64,000 nucleotides of DNA, from positions 348,496,027 to 348,560,026 of the forward strand of contig NC_090439.1 in NCBI RefSeq assembly GCF_031143425.1. The letters run 5' to 3'. Within the stretch, counting starts at the first letter, position 1. The number at the start of each line of letters is the position of its first letter. The stretch is from Pleurodeles waltl. Lineage: Eukaryota; Chordata; Amphibia; Caudata; Salamandridae. Shown piece after piece: positions 35,262 through 45,853 of this stretch. A program made the translations under genes and the position numbers. Under the pieces are notes generated by a model. That model saw nothing but the letters and a program-made list of their open reading frames with translations, searched no databases and was not told the origin of the DNA.

Positions 35262-35572
35262 TTTAACGCCTGCCCTGACCCAGGCGTTATTTTTTGACGC
35301 AAATCGGGCTGTGTGTCATTTTCTGGCTCCACCTCCCGGCCCGAAAGCATAAATATGACGCACGGCCGTTAAGCCATTTTTTGGACGGGAACGCCTACCT
35401 TGCATATCATTAACGCAGGGCGGGTTGCCACATCCAAAAAATGACGCACACAGCGGAATTTTGTCGTCCACGGGCCCGGGCGTCAAAGTTTAAATACGGG
35501 GCAACGTTTGCACTGATTGTGCGTCAAAAATTGTTACGCACAATCGGCGCAAACTGAGAATAAATATGCCCC
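35262..35572. repeat. H1 right terminal region and inverted repeat
   Basis: About 300 bases rich in TGACGCA words. They include the hairpin GCCTGCCCTGACCCAGGC, the block GGAACGCCTACCTTGCATAT, and the end GCGCAAACTGAGAATAAATA then TGCCCC. The two ~0.9-kb MITEs carry the same blocks in the same order (56268-56592, and reversed in 61712-62040). Confidence 0.82.
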
Positions 35573-37289
35573 TCTGTGTCCATGGGAAATGGCTATGCAG
35601 ATCAAGTCGCAAGATTTTGCGCATTGAACTGTATATCGTTCAAGGAGCAATGGGAATTGTTACCACAGACTGAAAATGACACATGTTTGAATCTTGCATT
35701 ATGAGTAGATGATACCTTAGATGAGTTAAAGACATTACAGAGCCGTGCAAGCAAAGAAGAGAAACATTCTTGGCAAAGAATGCAATGTACCCAGAGAGCT
35801 GATGACATATGGGTTTCAGAAGAAGGAAAATTAGTTCTACCAAATAGTCTTTTATCACAATTTGCCCGACTGTACCATGGACAAGCTCACCTTGGGAGGG
35901 ACGCAATGATCAGGTCATTTAAAATTGATTGGTTCAATCCTAAATTCAGACATGCTGCCGAAGTCATATGTCACAGGTGCATCATCTATCAACAGATGAA
36001 TGCAGGAAAAGGGACAGTGGTAACTTTGAGCCACATTGGGAGAGCTGGAGGTCCATTTAGCAATATGCAAATGGATTTCATTGAGATGCCTGTTTGCGGA
36101 GGATTGAAATATGTGTTGGTGATTGTGTGTGTTTTCAGTCACTGGATTGAGGCATACCCTACACGAAGAAATGACAGTCTCACAGTTGCAAAACTACTGC
36201 TTAGGGAACTAATACCAAGATTCGGGTTTCCGACCTCTATAGAATCAGATAGGGGCAGACACTTCGACAATGAGGTGATCAAACTTCTGTGTGCCGCACT
36301 TAACATCGAACAGAAGCTGCATTGTAGCTATCGCCCTGAAGCATCAGGACTAGTAGAACAGATGAACGGTACCCTGAAATCGAAAATGGCAAAAATGTGC
36401 GCAGCTACCAATATGAAGTGGCCAGATGCATTACCTCTAGTGCTGATGTCAATGAGAACACCCCAGATAAGAAAACGGGATTGTCCCCCCTGAAATCTTC
36501 ATGGGCAGAGCTATGAGGTTACCAGAAGTACCTGCAAATGCTCTAGTGAATATTACAGATGATATGGTGTTGGATTACTGCAAAGGTTTGGCTGATGTGA
36601 TTCGCTCTTTCTCTCACCAGGTGGAAGCTAACACTTTGCCACCGATCGGAGATCCAGGCCACTCTCTGCAAGCTGGTGACTGGGTGGTTGTCAAAAAGCA
36701 TGTGAGAAAGTCGTGTCCGGAGCTACGTTGGAAAGGGCCCTATCAAGTGATTTTGACAACTACCACTGCTGTAAACTGTGCCGGAATTCCAAACTGGATA
36801 CATGCTAGCCACACCAAAAGGGTAACATGTCCAGATGAAGAAGAGTTCGAAGTTACCAGCACGCCTGTTTCAGAGGGAGAAGTCTCAGGTCTAGAAAACA
36901 ATCAAGAAAGAACTGAGACTGCTGGAGAGCTCACTGAGAACAGCCTCGTCCCTCAAACAGTCAATGAGTTCGAGAGAGGTGACAGAGAGCCTATCTCAAT
37001 AGAAACGACAAGAGAACAAAATCCAGAGGAAGTCCTCCCAGAAATAGACAGATACGGGCTAGAACTTGAACATGGTACAGACCCAGAAGTAGAAGAAGAA
37101 GAGGAAGGAGAAATACAAGAGAGAAGTCAGAGTGAGCCAAAATCTCCTGAGCCAATTGCAGGTCCATCAAGCGAAAACACCATAGTACAAGAGGAGGGTA
37201 CTGTCCAAAGTTCTGAAAAGACACATCAGAGACATAAGGGTGAAGACAAACCAAACAAACCACTTTCTAAAATACGAGGTGTGCCATGA
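35573..37289 (+). pseudogene. pol: ERV pol: end of RNase H and integrase
   Basis: Resumes the pol frame directly after H1. An in-frame TGA lies at 35702-35704 between RNase H and integrase. Integrase has an HHCC module (YHGQAHLGRD, then CHRCIIYQ), and the triad in MQMDFIEMP, IESDRGRHF and GLVEQMNG. A frameshift occurs near 36480-36495, after which the C-terminal domain continues from 36501 with GDWVVVKKHVRKS and LRWKGPYQVIL (the GPY module of class I integrases). A long acidic Glu/Ser-rich tail runs to 37289, unusual in length. The enzyme inserts viral DNA into the host genome; this copy is broken by one stop and one frameshift. Confidence 0.88.
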
Positions 37290-37750
37290 GACACAGTATT
37301 AGAGGAAGGTGATACATCTCGAGTAGAAGACTTGAGCGAAGGAGAACAACAAGGTGAACGAAAATTGAAAAGAAAAAGAATTGCAAACAGGAGATATACA
37401 GGTCCTGAATGGGCTTATGCTACAACATCTGAATGGCAACAAGAATTCCTGGCATTCTGTTTTGATCGAGAGGTACCAGGCCAATACTACGGTACCTGAA
37501 CGAGTCTAAGGAAGTCTTGGTTAAAATCTGAAATTTTTTAAATTTAAAGAAAGGAAAAAGAGAGACTGTATAAACTACCGAAATTGACACTAGAACCGGA
37601 ATTGATTTGAGAAACCTGATTGCGACAAGCTGCTAACCTGATTTGACAAAAAGGGATCCTGCTGCGAGTGAAAACGCTGTAAATACAAAAGAAAAAGAGT
37701 TTGATCATGCTCTGTTTGACTGTTATTCTGCTATCTGATTGTACACAGAC
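37290..37750 (+). other. ERV pol-env interval
   Basis: About 460 bases with remnants of the acidic/basic pol tail in the minus-adjacent frames but no clean gene. A splice acceptor for env RNA is expected here; I could not choose one with confidence. Confidence 0.4.
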
Positions 37751-39420
37751 ATGGCTAATAATAGAAGTAGTAGCAAGAAAAGTAAAGTGTGTGGATGGTT
37801 GAGCCTTATAGTAGGTATTGCGTGTGCAATAATGATTGTGGGTGTGATTGTAGGAATGCCGTGGTTGGAGAAAAAGACTATTAATGCTACCTCAAAACCT
37901 ATGACTACAACACTAACACCATGGGAGAAATTCGAACAGGACGCACGACACATGCATGAGGGAACTAATTCAAAGGGGGAACTTTCTACTAATCTCTTCT
38001 ATCGCTTGCTAAATGAATATGTGGAGACTATGGATGCGAAAGACTGTTATGTGTGCACTAAGATTCCTTCATCTGTGCAGGAGGGAGTTACTTATCATAG
38101 CCTCCCTTTAATCTATGGGATTAGTTGTAGCTTGCTATTAACCAGATTCTATAATCAAGAGCATGTGCAATATTTCTATTCAAACCTGGATGTTGTGTTT
38201 TCCTTTGTGCCTGTGATTGAATTTTTGAATAGATTAGCTAAAGAACATGATATAAAATTAGTTAGAGGTTTCTTTGAGCCGACACTTACATTTGAAACTG
38301 CTTATGCACATCGCAATAATTTGACCTGCTTACTATCACCTGTAGAAAAGAGCTTTTTAGACCACACTGATGATAGACGCAAAGCATTAAAGGAAAGATT
38401 AGAAAAAGGATTAGAGAAACGTGCATATGCAAATGATTATGCTTACACTGCAATCAAAACACAAGGGAAATTAGCTATAGATGCATTACATGTATGAAGG
38501 CTTTGTATATATAGACCTAAATATGAGTAAGACAATTTATTTGTGGGAACGAGGGAATGCAGGCATGTGTTTTTGTTTCAGAGTAAATGGACTTTTATGT
38601 TGAATGGACAAGATCCAGCGATCCCTGGAATCTATTACATCTGTGGGCTTAATGCATATTACCGTCTTCCTAAAGGATGGTATGGGACATGTTATTTGGG
38701 AATAATTTTCCCAAAGATCTACCAGATTGATGACCTAAAACAGATACCTAAAACGTCTGAAATACAACATACTAGACAAAAACGAGAATCAGTGGTGGCT
38801 GTCATTGGTGACATATTTGGAGTAATAATCCCTTCAGTAGGGGTTATCTTAAACTCTATGAAGATACAAAAGTTGTCTACTATTGTGGATAACATGCTGA
38901 CAAATTTTACAGGGGCTATACTCCTGATGGATACTGAACTTGCTGCAGAAAGTGCTATGACTCTTCAAAATCGGCTTGCTTTAGACATTCTTTTAGCAAA
39001 GAGTGGAGGGGTCTGCAAGGTGCTCAATGAGCGTCATTGTTGTTCCTATATTCCAGATAAAAGTAAGAAAATTAGAAGTATGCTCACTAACCTTCCTAGA
39101 AATAGTACAGATTGAAGGATTTGAAAGAACTTGGTGTTTGGGAGAAATTTGGAAAGGGAATTGCCAGAGTTGGGAGTTGGCTTACCAACATTTGGAATGG
39201 GGTACTTGCAAAAATATTAATGGGGTTACTGATTATCTTGATGTGCCAATTAGGATTATGGGGGGCATGCAAAATTAATGACAAAAGTAAGAGAAATTGG
39301 ACTAAAAGAACAAAAAGAAATGAAGAAAGGGAAAGAGAGAAAGTATTCAATGAAATTTGGGAAAGCACACATAAAGGGCAAGATGTCGAAATGCGCATTA
39401 TGCGCAAGGCAAGAAATTGA
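37751..39420 (+). pseudogene. env: ERV env: surface and transmembrane subunits, broken
   Basis: Envelope glycoprotein gene starting at ATG 37751. An uncleaved-looking hydrophobic segment lies at residues 14-35 near the N-terminus. The surface part has DCYVCTKIP, the CXXC motif of class I Env, and later YICGLNAYYRLPKGW. Stops at 38495 and at about 38528 interrupt it in frame. A basic RQKR furin-type site at about 38775 precedes a hydrophobic fusion-peptide-like stretch, then LQNRLALDILLAK and a cysteine motif CKVLNERHCC (CX7CC; class I Env usually has CX6CC). A frame change near 39112 leads into the membrane anchor (KILMGLLIILMCQLGLWG) and a charged tail ending at 39420. It is defective in this copy. 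Confidence 0.84.
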
Positions 39421-39448
39421 AAAAGGTTTGTGTGATGACGAACGTCAT

Positions 39449-39460
39449 CAGAGGAGGGAC
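39449..39460 (+). promoter_or_regulatory. ERV polypurine tract
   Basis: AGAGGAGGGA followed by C directly abuts the 3' LTR start at 39461, the usual position of the plus-strand primer. Confidence 0.75.
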
Positions 39461-41031
39461 TGAGAGAGCGTAGTTTGAATATGTTAATTATTAGAAGTAT
39501 AATGCTTATATAAATGTCTAACAAATGCCGCATAGAAAACGACAATGAATGGTAATTTGTTTAATGTGCATTTGAATTATGTCAATGAAACGTAGAAATA
39601 CCATTGCGTGCACAAACTAATGTTGATTATGAAAATGATTGCTTGCATGATGATTAATCGAGCTTATATTGGCGTTTACAATATCGCATTAAACCATAGG
39701 CCTTAAGTTAGCGTGAGCTGTGGATTTAGTGGCCTAAGCTCTCATATTAAAGCATTTTTCTCTGTTTTACAGTGTGCTGACTCACAGAGGGCCATGACCC
39801 TGCATTTGTTCTTTTTCTTCATTTCATGTAACCATAATGGTTTTGTTCCCATCCGCATGTTAGCCGCTCTTGTATGGATTATTAGACAATTCGCAACAAA
39901 GTAGATTGAAAGAAATATTCAAGGACATTTAACCAACGGATTGGAGAACTTATGACCGAGGAACGTGCCAAAAGGATTAACTAATACAGGATGTGCCACC
40001 TCTGAAGACGTCAATTATGAAGACCAATCAAAGTGTTGTAAATTATCGTGGGGTGACAATTGGGATTACCTAATGTATAATTTGATAGGTCAAAGATAGC
40101 GGGGTATAGTAAATGACCAATAGAATTTTGGGGGAAGGGGATACAAAAAGGGATAAAAACTCATGTCACAGAAGGGTCGAGAGAACTAGGTAGGGAATGC
40201 TGATGATTTTATCCAGAAACTCTGTCACTCTGTTTGGTGATTGGGGACTTAATAAAATTATCCTTGCCCATAGACTACCCTTACACTTCTCCTCCTTATG
40301 AGGGAAGTGCTCCCTGTCTCTTAGACAAAGCTAGACTTAAGGAGATTCGACTGATGACCTGAAGACGAAGTCTGATCCTGTGTGCTGAATAAATCCTTGG
40401 AGGGTAATTATGACAATGCTATTGTAATTTGTCTGCTTGCTTTTCTTTCTAGGTACCAACTGCAGTATTTTTGGATAGAGGGCATAGCTAGATGTTTTCT
40501 AAATTGGTGTTCTCAATTGTTCTGCATGAAGCCCAACATGCTAATGCTAATTAGTGGTTAGGGTAGGTAATCACTTTGACTGACGTTACACTATGCTGAA
40601 CTGAGAACTACGAAAAATTCTTGTATTCTGATCTATGCTTACTCCATGTTACATTCTTATGTTTATGATTCTCGCATTAATGAAATCTTACTACGGTTGC
40701 CATGTTGTAACAATGCTCTTATGGTTCTTGGTTTTGAGATTAACTCTCCTGCTAGTAGACTGTAATCAATAGGGAATAAAATTCATAAAAATTCTATCAA
40801 AGGGTGTGGTTATTCATGACTGAAAGGTCATGGTTGCGCCGACAGTTTAATCAATGTCTTTATCCAAAGTAAAGTGTATTGTGGTGATAAATATTGGTGA
40901 CATTATTGACATATTACTCAATATATTGATCAGTTATCTTGTCCTACGGTGTCTCACCACTGGGTCAAGAGATTCATTGGCCTAAAACGAGTCCTAATGT
41001 GTATAAATTGACATAAAGGGACGCGTTAACA
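39461..41031 (+). repeat. ERV 3' LTR (1571 bp)
   Basis: Starts TGAGAGAGCGTAG and ends GCGTTAACA. It is the same length as the 5' LTR. About 30 substitutions by eye (for example CTGCATAG versus CCGCATAG near the start). AATAAA signals are conserved near 40251 and 40388. Confidence 0.93.
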
Positions 41032-41035
41032 CAAT
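41032..41035. repeat. ERV target-site duplication, right (CAAT)
   Basis: CAAT follows the 3' LTR and matches 14490-14493. Confidence 0.75.
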
Positions 41036-41828
41036 CGTAAGCATCACATATGATGTTGCATCAGAAGTAGTCAGATTTGTCTTTGTAACATGCTCCCTGA
41101 GGTAATACTCACATTCATGTGATGGAGAAAGAATAATAATGGAGAATAATTCTTGAGCAACATTTACATTGGATGAGTCTCCTGCTACAGTTACACACCC
41201 TACTACACACATGCAGTGGCCTGGACAGTCATGTGGTGTCAAAGATGCACCTCCATTAGTATGCCCCAACAATATAGGGGTGCATTCATCTCATCATGTG
41301 CATCCAAGAGAGACATCCAAAAGCTGGTTACTTGAGGACTGCATGACCCCTCAAACTCAAACAGCCTATGTGGTCATTTTCTCCACACACCAACCAGACA
41401 CACATGTGACATATGTGTGGACAACATAGCTAACTTCAATTGACGTGAAGGCAGCACTCATTTATAGCATCATATTGGCTTTACAAATGTCAGTCTAGCT
41501 ATGGCGTCTACATATGTAGGTATGATGTTTCAACATCCATTTTTCACTGGCTATTGTGACCTGTACAGTTCAAATTGAGTCATTAACGTGTTGCTTGTCT
41601 GACACAAAGGCAGCACTACATTACATACTGCTACAGGCAACCGGTATGTGTAGAAAACATAAGCTACCTGACTGCTAGCATTTGTCTTCCTTCACATTGT
41701 GCAACAATTACCCAGTAGGTTTCCCTAGCATTACACACAGTCAGCTACTTATCTGGCAGATTGGGTAACAATCATCACATGTCCCCACACAGCTTTCAAT
41801 TGTGCACATGTAATTGATGTGTACTCAC

Positions 41829-42114
41829 CAACATGGCCACCAATCCTGATTCCCAGGTGGTCCAGCAGATCTTGCTCCCTGGATATCAGATAAGCCCAGC
41901 GGTGCTTAAGTTGATGGTCATTCCTCAGGCTACCATAGACACGGACCAAGTGATGGCGCACCTTCCCCCACCGGACTTTACGGGCCTCTTTGTGATACCC
42001 CTGTATCACACGACCCCCAGCCTCCAGCATGAGTGGGAGGAAATGGCAAACAAGCCATATAAATCCCCCCAATTCCTCCTCACCCATCCTGGCAAGCCGT
42101 GGCCTACCTGACAT
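41829..42114 (-). CDS. H2 gene B exon 1, Myb/SANT-like, intact
   Basis: Starts at ATG 42114 (MSGRPRLARMGEEELGGF) and ends at a GTGAGT donor in phase 1, 95 codons plus one base. The Myb/SANT-like body has QGYHKEARKVRWGKV, NDHQLKHRWAYLISREQDLL and GIRIGGHVG. There is no stop, unlike H1, which has TGA in place of an Arg codon. The matching exon 2 is not found in this copy because the ERV and rearrangement removed it, so the gene cannot be expressed whole. Confidence 0.78.
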
Positions 42115-42530
42115 CTCAGCACTAACAAAGTGGAAAAAGTTGGAGAAAAAGGAAAAGGGGGAAATGGGGAAAGGTAGAGTAGTGAAAAACAAAGAAAATT
42201 TAAGAATAAGAGCCCAACTAACCCCTAAATTACACTACCCACAACAGACTCCCACAGACAATAAAAGAAACACTGGACTTGACAAAATAATACAATACAG
42301 ACTCAGACAGTATTCAACAACAAGACAATGATGACAAAAGCACAATAGAGAAGGTACACTGGAAACAAAAGCACTAAAACACAGGACAACACTTTCCACA
42401 CAGCCACACAGTCTAGAATAATCTGAGACTGCAAAGTGAAAGTGAAAGTACACCCACAGTACAGATTGTGTAAACAGGATATCCTATTACATCACATCCT
42501 GCATAAAATGGCCGCCGTTTTTCTTCTTCA
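42115..42530. promoter_or_regulatory. Probable gene B upstream region (H2)
   Basis: Counterpart of H1 29975-30387, with the same AAAGTACACCCAC and ATATCCTATTACATCACATCC words. No gene seen. Confidence 0.35.
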
Positions 42531-43070
42531 GTTATGCGTAATTTTTTCACGCATACAGATTGTGCGTCATATTTTTTGACGCATAGGAGTGCACATAATG
42601 CAGAGTCAAAAATTATTTCATCATTGTTCCCTTATATTTGTTTGAGGCTTATTTTACAGTTCTAGAGAAGCCGCTGGCAAATATGATAACCAAATATGAA
42701 AATTAATTTTGACTCTGCATTATATGCACTCCTGTGCGTCAAAAATTATGACGCCCAAGCTGTATGCGTGGAAATATGATGCATTATAGAAAAAATGGTG
42801 GCCATGTAATGCTGGTTATTAATATATTTATTTTAATTTTATTTTTTTGACTCAGCATTATGTGCACTCCTATACGTCAAAAAGTATGACGCCCAAGCTG
42901 TATGCGTGGAAATATGACGCATTATAGAAAAAATGGTGGCCATGTAATGCTGGTTATTAATATATTTATTTTAATTTGATTTTTTTGACTCAGCATTATG
43001 TGCACTCCTATGCGTCAAAAATTATGACGCCCAAGCTGTATGCGTGGAAATATGACGCATTATGACAAAT
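42531..43070. repeat. H2 palindromic block with 138-bp tandem duplication
   Basis: 42531-42785 is an imperfect palindrome like that in H1. Its right arm is then repeated: GCATTATAGAAAAAATGG occurs at 42781 and 42919, and the matching arm end recurs at 43057, giving a 138-base period. Each unit contains TGTGCACTCCTATRCGTCAA and a TGCGTGGAAATATGACG segment. Confidence 0.8.
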
Positions 43071-45853
43071 ATGTTTTTAATTTGTCAAATTGTGAAAAGA
43101 AATTTGTCATGACCAAACTGTGCTAAGTGATACACATTTGGGGTTAGCTATGGCAAATGTCCCTTATAGGATGTATAGAAGGTATTCACAGTGCAATAGT
43201 AATGATTGCTCAGAATGGTTATTACTCATAATTGTACACATATTTTGGGTAATTGATGATGGTTAATTTCAAATTAAGAATGGGATACCAGAATGTATTC
43301 CTTAGCAAAAATGTGTCCACATTTATCACGGTAATCAAAATTATATATAGGCCAAATAGGTAGTGCAATTGTCACCTACACTTTTTAAGGGAGTAACCAT
43401 GTCCTAATTATGAGTTTGTGTATCTTATATGTGTTTTACTTTTGACATGTAGGCCACACATGCGCCTTATGCATGTGTGTACTTCACATGTGCATATCTC
43501 ATGTATATTTGGGGGGCGGTAGAGGTGGACTTAGGCCCCCAGCACCCTAGGGTTTGCTCTTCCAGACTTGCTAATTTATCCAAGGGTTTCCCTAATTCAG
43601 TAATGCTAAACCTGCAGCAGCAGGCTCATGGAAGCACATAGGGTATGATTCACTGTTTGCCATTCTGTAATCCCATTTGCCCATTTGACGTTTGCCCTAT
43701 TGATTCTTTGGAGCAATCTGACATACCATTTTGCATTGATATTTTTTGGTAAATCTCAACGTTCCTCATGTGCTGATGACAAATAGGTTGTTGATGTATG
43801 TGGCCCTTTATGCATTACCTGGTTTAGTGGCATGTTTCATTCTTCCTGCTAGGTTACAACTGAGACACTACTGTGATCGGCTGCTTGCAAATATTTTGTT
43901 GATTGGATGGTACATTTTTATGTGTGTGGTCCAATATAGATCCACTATCAACTGTCAGGGTGTATGTTGTCACTGTAACTTGCAGGTCTCCTCATGAGTT
44001 AGTGGCAGCTAATCTTGTTTCAATTGGGCATTGTTTGTAGCAAAAATGGAGAGAAGCCATTGAGGACATGGTCACCTACACATGGATGGTCCCACCCTGT
44101 CACTGAACACGTGTAATGAGACTTTCGAATGGGCAACCTTGGTGTGCTGAGTGAGAGAATGTCTCAGGTGTCTGGATCTGGCATGTGTAATTGCCACATT
44201 TCTACTCCAGTTGGCCTCTGTGGATGGTAATGTATCATGAAACATCATGGCCTCTGTGCAGAATTAAATGGCTGGTATTCAACACACGACTCATCTTTAT
44301 CATTTGAAAAAGTGTTACTCAGCGTTTTGAACAGTCAGGGTCCTCATATGTGTAACCTTTTCATGGACATTATCTGAGGTTGTTGGCTTTGATGGAGGCC
44401 ATTTACACCATCATACACTATGGTCCTGGTCCACTGTCACACTTTTAAGTTTAGGCATTAATGAAGGTCAGACAACGGAAGGGCCAAGATTTGGCTATTC
44501 ATGGGCACTGTCACAAATCAGATGCAAATGACAGTCAGATGATGCACTACTTTGTATTTGAGTATACATTGATGAGGCTAATGACAAATTAGTGTCTGAC
44601 GTACAAAAGGTTTTGGACAGCACGTGTGGTCCATAGGTGGACCCCAGGTATCTGTAGAGTGACCCACGGACAGGTGCCAGTCAGGCTGACAGGATGCTGG
44701 GTCAATCAGGAGCAAGCTCTTTCAGTAATCACATGATCACATGTTCTGACTAGGACTGGTCAGAGGGAGCATTAGACAGTTGAGATGTCACACTGTGTAT
44801 GTCCTGTGTTGCTTTGAAGGTGAAACATGATACCCAGATAAAGTTTTCAACGGCAACATTTAATGATGTAATAGCTCAAATTCAAACATGTATGCAGTAG
44901 GAGGCATCTGCAGGGACGGGGCATGTACATTTGGGTGGTGTGAATGGAGGGGATCACGGGTGTGGCCTCCATCTGTGTCTCACTAGTCCTGTCAGATGGG
45001 ATTAGCTGATAAATAGCCTACAGTACCTTTCACAGAAGAATCAATCTACAGGTGATACCAGGCCTTATAAACTCCAAGGCAGTGTATTATATGAGCTGAG
45101 TTCCATGCAGTGAGATGGTAGTATGACAATGGTCGGCATAGTAAAGGGTGTGGCACACTGGATGACTCTTGTGAGTGTGTGTGTGTAGATGAGGGAATCT
45201 GAGTGTACACAAATCGGCATTCCAGGGACCTCTTCAGACAGGTGGGGTGTGAGCAGCTGCAAGTGTGTGTAATGTTTTTAGAAAAGGGCTGACATGTAGA
45301 TGGGATGTGATGTGCTGGATGCTTGTCATAGGTGTAGCACTTGTGCTGTGTATGTTCTGCTTATGTGTAACTCTAGTGACAGATAGTCATTGCAATGATA
45401 GTAAGTAGTTGGAATTACTGTTGGCAAGAGTCTAGTACTACATTCCTGTTCCTGAAGCATTAGCGTGTGAACTGCCTGATGTATGAGGCCTGTTTTCCCC
45501 TAGTTGAGTGATGATGTTTTAGTTGTGTGCCATCTGCTGCGATGATCCATGTTTCCTACATGTATGTGAGTCATATGTGTGGTCCTCAGCTATTGCCCTT
45601 CAAAGGTGAACTGTACAGGATGTCTGTCATTTACATGGTGTGTGTATTTGACCATTGTATGGTGGCCATTACATTTGTGGTGTATTTTTTTGTGTGATTA
45701 TTGTTATATAATTATTGCTCAATGAGACGACATTCTTCTTCAGCTATTTCAAACTAAAGGTGGGCAGAAAAGAATAGGCCAAACCATGATGTGGTGTTTG
45801 TTGTCAGTGTTTATTTACAATAGTGCATTAACATTAAGTGGTGATAGTGATAA
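43071..45853. other. H2 gene-poor region between genes B and C
   Basis: Parallel to H1 30652-33451 in order and content, with many substitutions and small indels. No protein gene is visible. Confidence 0.5.

Larger units (their letters stand above)
22478..35572. mobile_element. H1: 13.1-kb three-gene PIF/Harbinger transposon inside ERV pol
   Basis: Left end GGGCCATATTTATAC and right end ATAAATATGCCCC are inverted repeats. TTT (22475-22477) and TCT (35573-35575) flank it, fitting a three-base target duplication with one mutation, and the host pol frame continues unshifted after 35575. Content in order: gene A (plus), gene B (minus), a palindromic block, a 2.8-kb gene-poor region, gene C transposase (minus). 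Most Harbinger elements are a few kb and encode a transposase plus one Myb-like protein; this one is unusually long and carries two different Myb/SANT-like genes. Each gene bears one disabling mutation, so this copy is recently dead or nearly so. Confidence 0.88.
14494..41031 (+). mobile_element. Class I (gamma/epsilon-like) endogenous retrovirus, split by Harbinger element H1
   Basis: A full provirus: 5' LTR, leader, gag, pro-pol, env, polypurine tract, 3' LTR, flanked by CAAT. Span is 26.5 kb, of which 13.1 kb (22478-35572) is a later transposon insertion; without it the provirus is about 13.4 kb, long for this class. Class I affinity is seen in the single CCHC knuckle, the PPPY motif in Gag, the gag-pro-pol arrangement in one frame, the GPY module in integrase, and the CYVC and CX7CC motifs in Env. 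Coding regions carry several stops and frameshifts, so this copy is defective. The two LTRs differ at about 30 of 1571 positions by eye. Confidence 0.92.
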
